DNA from: Parapontixanthobacter aurantiacus | GTDB taxonomy: Bacteria; Pseudomonadota; Alphaproteobacteria; Sphingomonadales; Sphingomonadaceae | Length of the DNA: 64,000 bases | Direction: 5' to 3' | NCBI RefSeq assembly: GCF_009827635.1 | Contig: NZ_WTYW01000001.1 | Coordinates: 452,001-516,000, forward strand | In this document: one piece after another, positions 25,754-34,933 of the stretch | Position numbering within the stretch: position 1 is the stretch's first letter | Layout of the letters: every line of letters starts with the position of its first letter | Made by a program: the position numbers and the translations under genes | The notes under the pieces: generated by a model | What the model was told of the DNA's origin: nothing | The model's input: the letters and a program-made list of their open reading frames with translations, nothing else | Databases searched by the model: none

Positions 25754-26493
25754 TAGCGCGCGTCGTCCATCAATTCGCGCATTCGCCGCACGGCTTCCTC
25801 CAGACCGACGAACACCGCTTCCCCAACGAGGTAATGCCCGATATTGAGTTCGGCAAGTTGCGGAATGGCGGCGATCGGCTGCACGTTCTCGTAGGTAAGG
25901 CCATGACCCGCATGGGGTTCGATCCCGTTCTTCACGGCAAGCGCAGCCATGTCACTGATGCGTTTGAGTTCGCGTTCGACCCGCTCGCCATCTCCGTCGA
26001 GACAGGCATGGGCATATTCCCCCGTATGAAACTCGACGACCGGTACGCCAAGCCGGATCGCGGCATCGAGCTGTGCCTCGTTCGCTTCGATGAACAACGA
26101 AACGCGAATGCTCGCCTCTCTCAGTCGATCGACCAGCGGCACGAGCGAATTGTGAAGACCGGCGGCATCGAGGCCGCCCTCGGTCGTGCGCTCCTCGCGC
26201 TTTTCGGGGACGATGCAGGCGGCATGGGGCTTATGCGCGAGCGCAATCGCGAGCATCTCTTCGGTCGCAGCCATTTCGAGATTCAGCGGCAAGTCGGTCG
26301 CCTGCTGGATGCGCTTCAAGTCGTCATCGCGAATATGCCTGCGATCCTCGCGAAGATGCGCCGTGATCCCGTCGCCGCCGACGCTTGCGACGATCTGGGC
26401 CGCCCGCACCGGATCGGGATGGTCGCCGCCTCGCGCATTTCGGATGGTCGCGACATGGTCGATATTGACGCCGAGGCGGAGACGATCGCTCAT
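25753..26493 (-). CDS. pdxJ: Pyridoxine 5'-phosphate synthase
   Basis: PdxJ condenses 1-deoxyxylulose 5-phosphate with 3-amino-2-oxopropyl phosphate to pyridoxine 5'-phosphate. The TIM-barrel protein has all family blocks: LGVNIDHVATIRNARGG, ITAHLREDRRHI with the catalytic His/Arg, LNLEMAATEEM, CIVPEKREERTTEGG (catalytic Glu), VEFHTGEYAHA, and NIGHYLVGEAVFVGL. The ATG at 26493 gives an ATGA overlap with the serine hydrolase stop; an ATG two codons earlier is equally possible. Length (246) is normal. Confidence 0.96.
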   Translation of the reverse strand: MSDRLRLGVNIDHVATIRNARGGDHPDPVRAAQIVASVGGDGITAHLREDRRHIRDDDLKRIQQATDLPLNLEMAATEEMLAIALAHKPHAACIVPEKREERTTEGGLDAAGLHNSLVPLVDRLREASIRVSLFIEANEAQLDAAIRLGVPVVEFHTGEYAHACLDGDGERVERELKRISDMAALAVKNGIEPHAGHGLTYENVQPIAAIPQLAELNIGHYLVGEAVFVGLEEAVRRMRELMDDAR

Positions 26494-27566
26494 CGGCATG
26501 CGGCAGCTTCAAGGAGGTCGAGGGTAAATGCGTCGCCGGTCCAGACCTCGCCGAAATTGAAGTCGGCTTCGGAGCGATTGGTGAACGCGATGATGACCAT
26601 GTCCTGATCCGGCAGGATGATGTTGCGCGCCTGCGTTCCCATTCCGGCGCCCCGCCGCTCGATGATCCGCAAGGGTCTTTCGCACCCGGCAACGGGCGCT
26701 TCATACGCCCATTGTCCCAGCGCCGCGAAACCATAGCGTCCATCGCCGAGCCACATTCTTTCGCGCAAGTCGCTCGGAATAAGGCTGCCGCTCATGAGCG
26801 CGCGAGAGAACTTCAGAAGGTCATGCGCCGTTCCGTAATTCGCCGCCGCAGCAGACGCTGCCCCCAGACGCAGCTTGCGTTCCGGCTCGCCGTTCTCGTA
26901 GCCTTCGACGCCGATGGCGGCGTCCCTGGCGAGACCGGCATTCGTCATGCCGAGAGGGGTCAATATCTTCTCGTCCAGAATTTCCGCATAGGGTTTGCCA
27001 TAAATAGCTTCGAGGATGGCCGCGACCATGACGTAGTCGCAATCGCCGTAGCGAAAGGTTTCACCCGGCTCGACTTCGGTCGGCCCTTCGCAAAAGGACA
27101 CACCCGTTTCTTCGCTGTCAGGCGCCACAATATAGAAGCGGGGATAGCCGTTATCCGCAAACGGTCCGTCATCCGCGTGGCGAAGGCCCGAGAGATGCTG
27201 CATCAGCTGCGCCGTGGTGAGGCGGTCGGCGAAAGGCTGCCGCGTATCGGGGAGGTAGCGCGCGATCGGCGCGTCGATATCCAGCCTGCCTTCCGCGACG
27301 GCCATCATCGCAATCGTTGCGGCAATCTGCTTCGAGATCGAGTGCCAGCGCCAGACTTGGCCGAGTTCGTGCGGCGCGTCGCCATCGGGCGCGACAGTCC
27401 CGAAGGCGCGCTCAAAGAGGATCTCGTCGCCCCGTGCAACCAGAAGCGTCCCGTCGAAACCGGCTTCCTCGGCAGCAACCGTCAATCCGTCCCGGTCTAT
27501 CTCGTGAGCCGGGGAGGGCGCCGAAATGGCCGCGAAGAGCAGTGCGAGGGCCGCGAACCGCTTCAC
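26490..27566 (-). CDS. Secreted serine hydrolase of the beta-lactamase/PBP4-like family
   Basis: The 358-residue protein has a cleavable signal peptide (residues 1-20, SPAHE) and a beta-lactamase class C-like domain. The nucleophile tetrad SISK is at 76-79, RYGDCDY near 170 takes the place of the usual YxN, and ERRGAGMGTQARNII near 310 holds a His/Lys-free third motif. This resembles esterase EstB or D-aminopeptidase relatives more than true beta-lactamases. The start is GTG at 27566, overlapping the pyrE stop (GTGA). Activity against antibiotics is not implied. Confidence 0.85.
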   Translation of the reverse strand: MKRFAALALLFAAISAPSPAHEIDRDGLTVAAEEAGFDGTLLVARGDEILFERAFGTVAPDGDAPHELGQVWRWHSISKQIAATIAMMAVAEGRLDIDAPIARYLPDTRQPFADRLTTAQLMQHLSGLRHADDGPFADNGYPRFYIVAPDSEETGVSFCEGPTEVEPGETFRYGDCDYVMVAAILEAIYGKPYAEILDEKILTPLGMTNAGLARDAAIGVEGYENGEPERKLRLGAASAAAANYGTAHDLLKFSRALMSGSLIPSDLRERMWLGDGRYGFAALGQWAYEAPVAGCERPLRIIERRGAGMGTQARNIILPDQDMVIIAFTNRSEADFNFGEVWTGDAFTLDLLEAAACR

Positions 27567-28141
27567 TTCCGGCTGCCCGGTTTCGTTACTGAAATCGCGG
27601 CGAGTTCCTCTGGCACTTCATCCTCGGCGTAGCTTGGAAAATCGATGCCCAACAGAGCGTAGAACGGCACGCCGAGATCGACGGAACCCGAAGTGCGATC
27701 GATCAGCGCGCATTCGGCGATGACCTCGCCGCCGGCCTCATGCGCTGCGGCGATGGCCTCGCGGCTGGACAGTCCCGTCGTGACGACGTCCTCCACCATC
27801 AGCAGCTTTTCGCCGGGTTCGATCCGAAACCCGCGGCGCAATTCGAACGTGCCGCTCGGGCGTTCGAGGAAGATCGCATCTTTCCCGAGAGCGCGGCCCA
27901 TCTCGTGACCGATGATGAGACCTCCCATGGCGGGAGAAACGACCTTGTCGATCTGCTGGCGGAGGTCTTCAGGTAATTTTTCTGCGAGTGCCTCGGCCAG
28001 CCGGGCGGCGCGCGCCGGGTTCATCAGGACGCGGGCGCATTGCAGATAATGGCCGCTGTGCCGCCCGCTCGACAGCTTGAAGTGCCCTTCGAGCAGAGCC
28101 TCGCTTGCGCGAAACTCTTCGATCACCTCATCGTCGGTCAT
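27563..28141 (-). CDS. pyrE: Orotate phosphoribosyltransferase
   Basis: PyrE makes orotidine 5'-phosphate from orotate and PRPP in pyrimidine synthesis. The 192-residue protein shows the type I PRTase fold with LSSGRHSGHYLQC near the start, VVSPAMGGLIIGHEMGRALG, and the PRPP loop MVEDVVTTGLSSREAI, in which the acidic pair binds ribose hydroxyls. It heads the minus-strand run toward pdxJ, acpS and lepB, and its start faces coxB across about 240 bases. Upstream in-frame extension is arginine-rich and unlikely to be coding. Confidence 0.96.
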   Translation of the reverse strand: MTDDEVIEEFRASEALLEGHFKLSSGRHSGHYLQCARVLMNPARAARLAEALAEKLPEDLRQQIDKVVSPAMGGLIIGHEMGRALGKDAIFLERPSGTFELRRGFRIEPGEKLLMVEDVVTTGLSSREAIAAAHEAGGEVIAECALIDRTSGSVDLGVPFYALLGIDFPSYAEDEVPEELAAISVTKPGSRK

Positions 28142-28234
28142 TGCGGCAGATTGCTCCCCTGTGCCCGGTCGGATAATTCGGTATCCAATTGAAACCCTTG
28201 CAACCCCGGTTGCGGATTTTTCTCCTAGAACCGC

Positions 28235-28263
28235 TTGAGGCGCGGGGCAAGCGACGGTATAGG
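28235..28263 (+). promoter_or_regulatory. Putative sigma-70 promoter for the cox operon
   Basis: TTGAGG at 28235-28240 is followed, after a 17-base spacer, by TATAGG at 28258-28263. Transcription would start near 28270, about 110 bases before coxB. The match is by eye and no factor site is visible beside it. The region is in the divergent pyrE-coxB gap, where at least one promoter for each direction is expected. Confidence 0.4.
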
Positions 28264-28330
28264 CCGCGCGGTAAATCCAGATATAAGCTACGAACAGATT
28301 GCGGCCTCGTGCCGCAGATGTTCGAATTTT

Positions 28331-28349
28331 ACGGGTCTTTCGCACCCGT
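28331..28349 (+). promoter_or_regulatory. Perfect 6-bp hairpin in the coxB leader
   Basis: ACGGGT at 28331-28336 is the exact reverse complement of ACCCGT at 28344-28349, with a 7-base loop. It lies in the predicted 5' untranslated region shortly before the coxB start, and is not followed by a T tract, so it is not a terminator. It could affect translation or be a protein-binding site; no function is proven. Confidence 0.35.
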
Positions 28350-28378
28350 TGCACGATCAGATGGGAAGTTTCGGGTAC

Positions 28379-29458
28379 ATGAAATCGGGTAAGATTCTCG
28401 CGAGCATGATGGCAGCGACCCTGCTGGCCACCGCCCCCTACGCGGCGTCGGCGCAGGCCGATATCGAGCCGCAGCAGACGCAGCCGCTGGCACCGGAGGC
28501 CCAAACCCCGACCAATGACACCTCGCCGCTCGTCGGTGCAGGAGAGCGCGGCGACGCCGCCGAAGGCAGCGATGCCAGCGGCTATACGCCGCTCGGTCCG
28601 GAATGGATCAAGGGTCAGCCCGAAGCGGGTGCTTTCGGCTTTCAGGAGCAATATTCTGAAGACGGCGAGTACGCTTTGTGGATGCACAACGCGATTTTGC
28701 TGCCGATTATAACTATTATCAGTCTGTTCGTGCTGGCCCTGCTTCTTTGGGTCATCGTGCGCTACAACAAGAAGTCCAATCCGACCCCTTCGCGCACGAC
28801 GCATAATACGCTGATCGAGGTTGTCTGGACGGTCGTCCCGGCGCTTATCCTGCTAGTGATTGCAGTGCCGTCGATCCGTCTGCTCGCAAGCCAGTACGAG
28901 ACGCCGCCCGAAGACGCGATTACGGTCAAGGCGACGGGTTATCAGTGGTACTGGACCTACAGCTTCCCCGATCACGGCGAGTTCGAAATCATTTCGAACA
29001 TGATGCCGGAGGACGAAGCACGGGCGAAGGGTTTTCCCGCACAGCTCGAGGCGGATAACCGCCTGGTCCTGCCGGTCGGCGTGCCGATCCGCCTGCAGAC
29101 GACGGCCGCTGACGTGATCCACTCCTTCGCGGTACCGTCGCTCTGGTTCAAGCTCGACGCCGTTCCCGGACGCCTCAACGAACGCATGCTCACGATCGAG
29201 GAGCCGGGCATCTATTACGGGCAATGTTCCGAGCTATGCGGCGCGCGCCATGCCTATATGCCGATTGCAGTCGAGGCCCTGCCGTTCGAGCAGTGGCAGC
29301 AATGGGTCCTTGCGCAGGGCGGCACGCTCGGCGGAGAGGAAGCAACCGAAGAAGACGCGGCAGTTGAAGTTGGCCCGAGCGCCGACGATATTGAGACGAC
29401 CGACACGATCGAAGAAGCAATCGACGACGATCTGGAGACGGGCACGGCCGGAGCTTAA
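28379..29458 (+). CDS. coxB: Cytochrome c oxidase subunit II
   Basis: Subunit II carries the CuA centre that takes electrons from cytochrome c. The start at 28379 gives a 24-residue signal peptide (MAATLLATAPYAASAQ); an ATG six codons earlier is possible. A variable Asp/Glu-rich linker is followed by two membrane helices at about 103-128 and 147-170. The CuA ligands are His248 and the QCSELCGARHAYM box with Cys283, Cys287, Glu285, His291 and Met294. The aromatic YQWYWTY electron-entry segment is at 188-194. The last 45 residues form an acidic tail not needed for CuA. It is the first gene of the aa3-type oxidase cluster. Confidence 0.96.
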   Translation: MKSGKILASMMAATLLATAPYAASAQADIEPQQTQPLAPEAQTPTNDTSPLVGAGERGDAAEGSDASGYTPLGPEWIKGQPEAGAFGFQEQYSEDGEYALWMHNAILLPIITIISLFVLALLLWVIVRYNKKSNPTPSRTTHNTLIEVVWTVVPALILLVIAVPSIRLLASQYETPPEDAITVKATGYQWYWTYSFPDHGEFEIISNMMPEDEARAKGFPAQLEADNRLVLPVGVPIRLQTTAADVIHSFAVPSLWFKLDAVPGRLNERMLTIEEPGIYYGQCSELCGARHAYMPIAVEALPFEQWQQWVLAQGGTLGGEEATEEDAAVEVGPSADDIETTDTIEEAIDDDLETGTAGA

Positions 29459-29511
29459 TCGCTTCGGTCCGAGCGTGTTCAGAGAAATTATCGTAAGAAG
29501 AGACAGAGAAA

Positions 29512-31245
29512 ATGGCTACCACCGCTGAAGGTTATCAGGCTCATAGCGAAGACCACGCCCACGGCGCCCATGATCACGCCGATCACAAGCCGGGCTTCTT
29601 CGCGCGCTGGTTCATGTCGACGAACCACAAAGACATCGGCACGATGTACCTGATCTTCTCGATCATCGCCGGCGTCGTCGGCGGTGCGATTTCGGGGATT
29701 ATGCGCGCCGAGCTGGCTGCCGAAGGTATCCAGTATCTCGGCTTCTGGGTCGATCTTCTGGGCGGAGAGGCTTCCGTCAACGCCAACCTTCACATGTGGA
29801 ACGTGTTCATCACGGCGCACGGCCTCATCATGGTCTTCTTCATGGTGATGCCGGCGATGATCGGCGGCTTCGGCAACTGGTTCGTGCCGCTGATGATCGG
29901 CGCACCGGATATGGCGTTTCCGCGCATGAACAACATCTCCTTCTGGCTCACCGTAGCCGGTTTTTTCAGCCTTCTGTTCTCCATGTTCGTGCCCGGTGGA
30001 ACCGGCATGGGCGCGGGTACGGGCTGGACGGTCTATGCACCGCTATCAACCGATGTTGGATCGCCCGGACCGGCAGTCGATTTCGCGATCTTCTCGCTTC
30101 ACCTCGCAGGTGCGGGCTCGATCCTCGGTGCGACGAACTTCATCACGACGATCTTCAACATGCGTGCTCCTGGCATGACGCTGCACAAGATGCCGCTGTT
30201 CGTATGGTCGGTTCTGGTAACGGCGTTCCTGTTGTTGCTCGCCCTGCCGGTGCTGGCTGCGGCTATCACGATGCTGCTGACTGACCGTAACTTCGGCACG
30301 ACGTTCTTCAACGCGTCGGGCGGTGGCGATCCCATCCTCTATCAGCACCTCTTCTGGTTCTTCGGTCACCCCGAAGTCTACATCATGATCCTGCCGGGCT
30401 TCGGCATGATCAGCCAGATCGTCGCGACGTTCAGCCGCAAGCCCGTTTTCGGCTATCTCGGCATGGCCTACGCCATGGTCGCGATCGGCGTGGTCGGCTT
30501 CGTCGTGTGGGCGCACCACATGTACACCGTCGGTCTCGACGTGAACACGAAGATGTACTTCACGGCGGCGACCATGGTCATCGCGGTTCCGACCGGTGTG
30601 AAGATCTTCAGCTGGATCGCAACGATGTGGGGCGGAAGCCTGCAGTTCAAGTCGCCCATGGTCTGGGCGCTGGGCTTCATCTTCCTCTTCACGGTCGGCG
30701 GCGTGACCGGCGTCGTTCTCGCCAATGGCGGCATCGACGACAATCTGCACGACACCTACTACGTCGTTGCGCACTTTCATTACGTTCTGTCGATGGGTGC
30801 CGTCTTCTCGATGTTCGCAGGCTGGTATTACTGGTTCCCGAAGATCAGTGGCCGCTGGCACAGCGAGTTCCTTGCGCACGTCCACTTCTGGGTGTTCTTC
30901 ATCGGCGTGAACATCGTGTTCTTCCCGATGCACTTCCTCGGAATGCAGGGTATGCCGCGACGTTATCCCGACTTCGCTGCCGCCTATGCGCAGTGGAACC
31001 ACGTGGCGAGCCTCGGCTACATCATCGTGGCGGCATCGGTCGTAATCTTCTTCGTGAACATCATCTACGCCTTCGTCGCCGGTCGCCGTGCCGAAGCGAA
31101 TTACTGGGGCGAAGGTGCGACGACGCTCGAATGGACCTTGTCGAGCCCGCCGCCCTACCACCAGTTCGAAACGTTGCCGGTGATCGAGGATCATCACGAC
31201 TATCACAACCACATGCCGGTCAGCGACAAGCCGGCAACCGCATAA
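29512..31245 (+). CDS. coxA: Cytochrome c oxidase subunit I
   Basis: Subunit I is the heme a/heme a3-CuB catalytic core in the inner membrane. The 577-residue protein has twelve predicted helices. Heme a ligand His103 is in [10 protein letters not shown], and the binuclear centre has GHPEVY with CuB ligand His286 cross-linked to Tyr290, HH at 335-336, and the heme a3/heme a ligands in VVAHFHYVL at 421 and 423. Glu288 in GHPEVY marks an A1-type enzyme with a complete D-channel pattern. It begins 53 bases after coxB and is followed by a strong hairpin before ctaB. Confidence 0.97.
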   Translation: MATTAEGYQAHSEDHAHGAHDHADHKPGFFARWFMSTNHKDIGTMYLIFSIIAGVVGGAISGIMRAELAAEGIQYLGFWVDLLGGEASVNANLHMWNVFITAHGLIMVFFMVMPAMIGGFGNWFVPLMIGAPDMAFPRMNNISFWLTVAGFFSLLFSMFVPGGTGMGAGTGWTVYAPLSTDVGSPGPAVDFAIFSLHLAGAGSILGATNFITTIFNMRAPGMTLHKMPLFVWSVLVTAFLLLLALPVLAAAITMLLTDRNFGTTFFNASGGGDPILYQHLFWFFGHPEVYIMILPGFGMISQIVATFSRKPVFGYLGMAYAMVAIGVVGFVVWAHHMYTVGLDVNTKMYFTAATMVIAVPTGVKIFSWIATMWGGSLQFKSPMVWALGFIFLFTVGGVTGVVLANGGIDDNLHDTYYVVAHFHYVLSMGAVFSMFAGWYYWFPKISGRWHSEFLAHVHFWVFFIGVNIVFFPMHFLGMQGMPRRYPDFAAAYAQWNHVASLGYIIVAASVVIFFVNIIYAFVAGRRAEANYWGEGATTLEWTLSSPPPYHQFETLPVIEDHHDYHNHMPVSDKPATA

Positions 31246-31296
31246 GGTCAGGCAGGAGCGGAACATCCGCCCTGCCGAACCTTCTGTTACACTTGG

Positions 31297-31323
31297 GGGG
31301 CGCGGCGCAAGCTGCGCCCCTTT
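31297..31323 (+). terminator. Stem-loop terminator after coxA
   Basis: A 10-bp stem (GGGGCGCGGC paired with GCTGCGCCCC through one G-U) is closed by a GCAA tetraloop and followed by TTT. The stem is strong and begins 52 bases past the coxA stop. With only three Ts it may be partial, allowing read-through into ctaB and the rest of the cox cluster, or marking a processing point between the abundant structural subunits and assembly factors. Confidence 0.55.
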
Positions 31324-31353
31324 GCAAAAGGACCGCACAACCGGGTTTCCTTG

Positions 31354-32286
31354 ATGACGAGCATCACGAAACAGACGCTACCGGCAGAATGGCGCGACTT
31401 CTTCGCGCTGACGAAGCCGCGCGTGATGACGCTGGTCATCTTCACCGGGATCTGCGGCTTGCTTGCGGCACCGGGAAACCTTCACCCGGTCCTCGCCTTT
31501 ACCGCCATCCTATGCATTGCACTGGGCGCAGGCGGGGCGGCGGCGCTCAACCAGTGGTGGGAAGCCGATCTCGATGCTGGCATGAAACGCACTGCGAAAC
31601 GCCCACTGCCGGGTGGCCGGATGCGCCGCGAGGATGCCCGGGATTTCGGCATTCTGCTGAGCGTTGCCTCCGTCGTCACCATGGGTCTGGCGATTGGCTG
31701 GCTGGCTGCCGCTATCCTCGCAGTTTCGATCGTCTATTACGCGGTTGTATATACGATCTGGCTGAAGCCGCGCACCCCGCAGAACATCGTGATCGGCGGC
31801 GGTGCAGGAGCGTTTCCGCCCCTTATCGGCTGGATCGCGGTGACGGGCGAAGTGACGGCCATGCCGGTACTGCTGTTCGCGATTATCTTCTTCTGGACGC
31901 CGCCGCATTTCTGGGCCCTCGCGCTGTTCGTCCAGTCCGATTATGCGAAGGTGGGCATTCCGATGATGCCCGTCGTTCGCGGTGAGCGTTCGACGCGCCG
32001 CCAGATCCTCGGTTACGCGCTGTTGCTGGTTCCGATCGCGATTTCGCCGTGGCTGATCGGCGGTACGGGGGCAATCTACGGGGTGAGCGCGCTCCTGCTG
32101 TCGCTCACTTTCGTCGCCCTTTCGATTCCGGTCGCATTTCGCGAAGCGGTCGAGGGCGATCGCATGACGCCGGAAAAGCGCCTATTCGCATTCAGCATCA
32201 TCTATCTTTTCGCGCTGTTCGGCCTGCTCGTATTCGACCGGGTCGCAGCCTATCAACACTGGCCATTGCCGGGAGTGACATCATGA
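31354..32286 (+). CDS. ctaB: Protoheme IX farnesyltransferase (heme O synthase)
   Basis: CtaB (UbiA superfamily) farnesylates heme b to heme o for the oxidase. Nine hydrophobic segments fill the 310 residues. The first Asp-rich motif is in [26 protein letters not shown] (about 64-88), with conserved Asn and Asp-x-x-x-Asp, and the second in the [21 protein letters not shown] region. The ATG at 31354 follows a TTG three bases before; no strong ribosome binding site is seen. The next gene overlaps by ATGA. Confidence 0.94.
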   Translation: MTSITKQTLPAEWRDFFALTKPRVMTLVIFTGICGLLAAPGNLHPVLAFTAILCIALGAGGAAALNQWWEADLDAGMKRTAKRPLPGGRMRREDARDFGILLSVASVVTMGLAIGWLAAAILAVSIVYYAVVYTIWLKPRTPQNIVIGGGAGAFPPLIGWIAVTGEVTAMPVLLFAIIFFWTPPHFWALALFVQSDYAKVGIPMMPVVRGERSTRRQILGYALLLVPIAISPWLIGGTGAIYGVSALLLSLTFVALSIPVAFREAVEGDRMTPEKRLFAFSIIYLFALFGLLVFDRVAAYQHWPLPGVTS

Positions 32287-32408
32287 CGCCCGAAGAGGAA
32301 AAGGAATTCAAGCAGCGGCAGAAGAGCCGTAACTGGGTAATCGGCGGGATCCTGCTGTTCTTCGTCGTGCTGTTCTACGCCATCACCATCGCAAGGATGG
32401 GAGACTAG
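32283..32408 (+). CDS. CoxF-like small membrane protein of the cox cluster
   Basis: The 41-residue protein begins with a charged segment ([17 protein letters not shown]) and has a single membrane helix at about 18-36. Its ATGA overlap with ctaB and its place directly before ctaG match the small CoxF proteins of sphingomonad and other alphaproteobacterial oxidase clusters. It is too short for most gene finders. Presumably it helps oxidase assembly, but this is inferred from context. Confidence 0.78.
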   Translation: MTPEEEKEFKQRQKSRNWVIGGILLFFVVLFYAITIARMGD

Positions 32409-32409
32409 G

Positions 32410-32982
32410 ATGATGGATCCCAATGTTCGAACCGGTCTGTTCGCGGCGCTGCTCGCTGCGGCGATGCTCGGACTGGGTTACGCTGCGGTGCCGCTTTACG
32501 ACATGTTCTGCCGCGTGACGGGTTTCGGCGGAACGACGCAGCGGGCGAGCGAAGCCGATGCCGACATGGCAGCGCGGCTCGCCGCATCCGCGGGAGCCCG
32601 GACCATTTCGATCCGCTTCGACGGCAGCGTGGCGCGCGACATTCCGTGGCGCTTTCGCCCCGAGCGTTCCACCGAAACGGTTCAGATCGGCGAGCGGGAC
32701 ATGGCGTTCTACGTCGCCGAGAACGAGAGCAGCATCCCGATAACCGGCACGGCGAGCTTCAATGTCGAGCCCGAATATACGGGTAAATACTTCAATAAAA
32801 TTCAGTGCTTCTGCTTCACGGAACAGACGTTGCAGCCGGGCGAAACGGTCCGGATGCCCGTTCTGTTCTACGTCGATCCGGCAATTCTCGAGGATGAGAA
32901 CGCGAAGGATGTCGAGCAGATCACGCTAAGCTATACCTTCCACAGGACAGACGACGCTTCGGAAGAAAGCGCGGGTTCCTAA
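32410..32982 (+). CDS. ctaG: Cytochrome c oxidase assembly protein CtaG/Cox11
   Basis: Cox11 delivers copper to the CuB site of subunit I. The 190-residue protein has one N-terminal membrane helix (about 8-30), PLYDMFCRVTGFGG just after it with the conserved Cys34, and the copper-binding CFCF with Cys133 and Cys135 in an immunoglobulin-like periplasmic domain. It starts two bases after the CoxF stop; a second Met codon follows the first and either may be used. Standard length and complete motifs. Confidence 0.96.
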   Translation: MMDPNVRTGLFAALLAAAMLGLGYAAVPLYDMFCRVTGFGGTTQRASEADADMAARLAASAGARTISIRFDGSVARDIPWRFRPERSTETVQIGERDMAFYVAENESSIPITGTASFNVEPEYTGKYFNKIQCFCFTEQTLQPGETVRMPVLFYVDPAILEDENAKDVEQITLSYTFHRTDDASEESAGS

Positions 32983-33046
32983 GCCCCTTTACCGCACGCT
33001 ATCGCCCCTTTAAGGGCGTCAGGGAAATACCAACAGGACGCAACTC

Positions 33047-33874
33047 ATGGCCGGCAACGTCAATCACCAATACCACATCCTGCCACCCGACATCTGGCCG
33101 CTGGTCGGCTCGATCTCAGCACTGACCTTCACCAGCGGCATAGTCATGTACATGCATCCCGAGGAGTTCCCCTCGCACTGGCTGGTTCTGGGCCTCGGCA
33201 TTGCGGGACTGATCGCGACGTTCTTCGCTTGGTTCTCGAATATCGTGAAAGAAGCGCAGGCCGGCGACCACACGCCTGTCGTCCAGTTGCACATGCGCTA
33301 CGGGATGATCCTGTTCATCGCATCGGAAGTCATGTTCTTCGTCGGCTGGTTCTGGAGTTGGTTCGACTTCTCACTGTTCCCGAGCGAATTGAGCGAAGTG
33401 ATCGGGGGTACGTTCCCGCCTGTCGCCATCGAGTCGGTCATCAATCCGTTCGAATTGCCACTGCTCAACACGCTGATCCTGCTTTGCTCTGGCACGACCG
33501 TAACCTGGGCGCACCATTCGCTCATTCACGGCGATCGCGAAGGACTGAAGAAGGGCCTCTGGGCGACCGTCCTGCTCGGCGCGCTGTTCACGACCATCCA
33601 GGTTTACGAATATGCCCATGCGCCGTTCGAATTCGGCGGCAACACCTACAGTTCCGCCTTTTACATGGCGACTGGCTTTCACGGGTTCCACGTGCTGGTC
33701 GGCACGATCTTCCTGATCGTCTGCCTCGTGCGCACCTATAAGGGCCACTTCACACCGCGCCAGCATTTCGGTTTCGAGGCAGCAGCCTGGTACTGGCATT
33801 TCGTCGACGTCGTCTGGCTGTTCCTGTTCATCGTCGTTTACGTCTGGGGCAGCGCGGGCGTTGCATATCATTGA
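33047..33874 (+). CDS. coxC: Cytochrome c oxidase subunit III
   Basis: Subunit III stabilises the oxidase and the D-channel, and binds lipid. The 275-residue protein has seven predicted membrane helices, with family stretches such as GMILFIASEVMFFVGWFWSWFDFSLFP, the conserved Glu in ASEVMFF, LLNTLILLCSGTTVTWAHHS, and HFGFEAAAWYWHFVDVVWLFLFI near the C terminus. AGGA is placed eight bases before the ATG. It is 64 bases after ctaG and its stop overlaps the DUF983 gene. Confidence 0.97.
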   Translation: MAGNVNHQYHILPPDIWPLVGSISALTFTSGIVMYMHPEEFPSHWLVLGLGIAGLIATFFAWFSNIVKEAQAGDHTPVVQLHMRYGMILFIASEVMFFVGWFWSWFDFSLFPSELSEVIGGTFPPVAIESVINPFELPLLNTLILLCSGTTVTWAHHSLIHGDREGLKKGLWATVLLGALFTTIQVYEYAHAPFEFGGNTYSSAFYMATGFHGFHVLVGTIFLIVCLVRTYKGHFTPRQHFGFEAAAWYWHFVDVVWLFLFIVVYVWGSAGVAYH

Positions 33875-34293
33875 TGCAACCGGGCGATAACACGCCGAAA
33901 GACAAGGGGCAGCCTTCGATCGTGGAGGCTGCCCTTTTCGGTTGCTGTCCGCATTGCGGAGCGCGTACCCTGTTCGTGGGACCGGTTAAGTTCGCATCGC
34001 GATGCCGGGTCTGCGGCCTCGATTACGATCGCTTCAATGTCGGTGACGGGCCTGCCGCCTTCCTTACGCTCGTCATCGGAGCCGTGCTGGTCGGGCTAGC
34101 CCTGTGGCTCGATGCCGCCGTCCGCCCGCCCTTCTGGGTCCATGCAGTGATCTGGATACCCCTGACCACCGTCAGCGTTCTTGCCGGCCTTCGCGTAGCG
34201 AAGACCTTGCTGCTCTTCAGCGAGTTTCGCAACAGCGCGGGCGAAGCACGCAGTGAGGCGCGCGATGATGCTGAAGGTGACGCAACGAAATGA
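33874..34293 (+). CDS. DUF983 family protein
   Basis: This 139-residue protein has two CxxC pairs (CCPHCGARTLF and SRCRVCGLDYDRF, near residues 23-26 and 43-46), which probably bind zinc, then two membrane helices at about 58-78 and 88-108. It belongs to DUF983, whose members sit next to SURF1 and coxC in alphaproteobacteria. The TGATG overlap puts the start at 33874. A role in oxidase assembly is inferred from conserved context only; the C-terminal 25 residues are polar and variable. Confidence 0.92.
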   Translation: MQPGDNTPKDKGQPSIVEAALFGCCPHCGARTLFVGPVKFASRCRVCGLDYDRFNVGDGPAAFLTLVIGAVLVGLALWLDAAVRPPFWVHAVIWIPLTTVSVLAGLRVAKTLLLFSEFRNSAGEARSEARDDAEGDATK

Positions 34294-34874
34294 CGCGCAA
34301 CGTGCCGATCGTCCCGACAATCGTCGTTGTCACCGCTTGCGCCATCATGGTTGCGCTCGGTTTCTGGCAACTCGGTCGGAAAGGCGAAAAGGAAGCGCTC
34401 ATCGCGCGATACGAAGCGGCGCTGGAAAGCGGCGAACCCCAACCTTTTCCTGCAGAAGACGGCGGTGCGATAAACGAGGCCGACCTGTTCCATCCGACAG
34501 CTTTCGAGTGCGTGGAAGTCCTGTCGCGTCGCTCCGGTGCGGGCCGCAACGAACAGGGGCAATCTGGCTTCGCCCATGTTGCACGCTGTTCGACGGCGCC
34601 CGGTCCGGTTGACGTCAGGCTGGGCTGGTCGCGCGAACCCTCTTACGACGCATGGGCTGGAGGGCTGGTCGCCGGGCTCATTGTTCCGGGTGGAGAGGAT
34701 GGCGCACAGGTCCAGCTTCGCGAACCGCCAGAGGGATTGCAGCCGCTGGCACGGCCCGACCCGGCGGACTTGCCGAACAATCACCTTGCCTATGCCGGGC
34801 AGTGGTTCTTCTTCGCTTTGACGGCCCTCGTGATCTACATACTCGCGCTTAAACGGCGCAACAGGTCAGATTGA
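34290..34874 (+). CDS. SURF1 family oxidase assembly protein
   Basis: SURF1 proteins help insert heme a into subunit I. The 194-residue product has an N-terminal membrane helix with the FWQLGRKGEKEALI end and a C-terminal helix (NNHLAYAGQWFFFALTALVIYI), the latter containing the conserved NHLxYAxQWF motif, enclosing a periplasmic domain. It is shorter than typical SURF1 (about 230-250) in the middle region, as in other Erythrobacteraceae. It starts with an ATGA overlap from the DUF983 gene. Confidence 0.92.
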   Translation: MTRNVPIVPTIVVVTACAIMVALGFWQLGRKGEKEALIARYEAALESGEPQPFPAEDGGAINEADLFHPTAFECVEVLSRRSGAGRNEQGQSGFAHVARCSTAPGPVDVRLGWSREPSYDAWAGGLVAGLIVPGGEDGAQVQLREPPEGLQPLARPDPADLPNNHLAYAGQWFFFALTALVIYILALKRRNRSD

Positions 34875-34933
34875 CGAGCGCAAAGCCCCTCTCGCTTGCC
34901 GCGCGAGTTCGAGGGCGCTAACCGCCGGACCGC

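Noticed and set aside
30046-31338. Long open frame on the minus strand over coxA (about 430 codons)
   Set aside because: It is antisense to a firmly identified coxA, is rich in Arg/His/Asp/Glu as expected of a GC-rich shadow frame, and shows no domain.
33003-33018. Hairpin CGCCC/GGGCG between ctaG and coxC as terminator
   Set aside because: Stem is only 5 bp, no T tract follows, and both genes belong to one operon.
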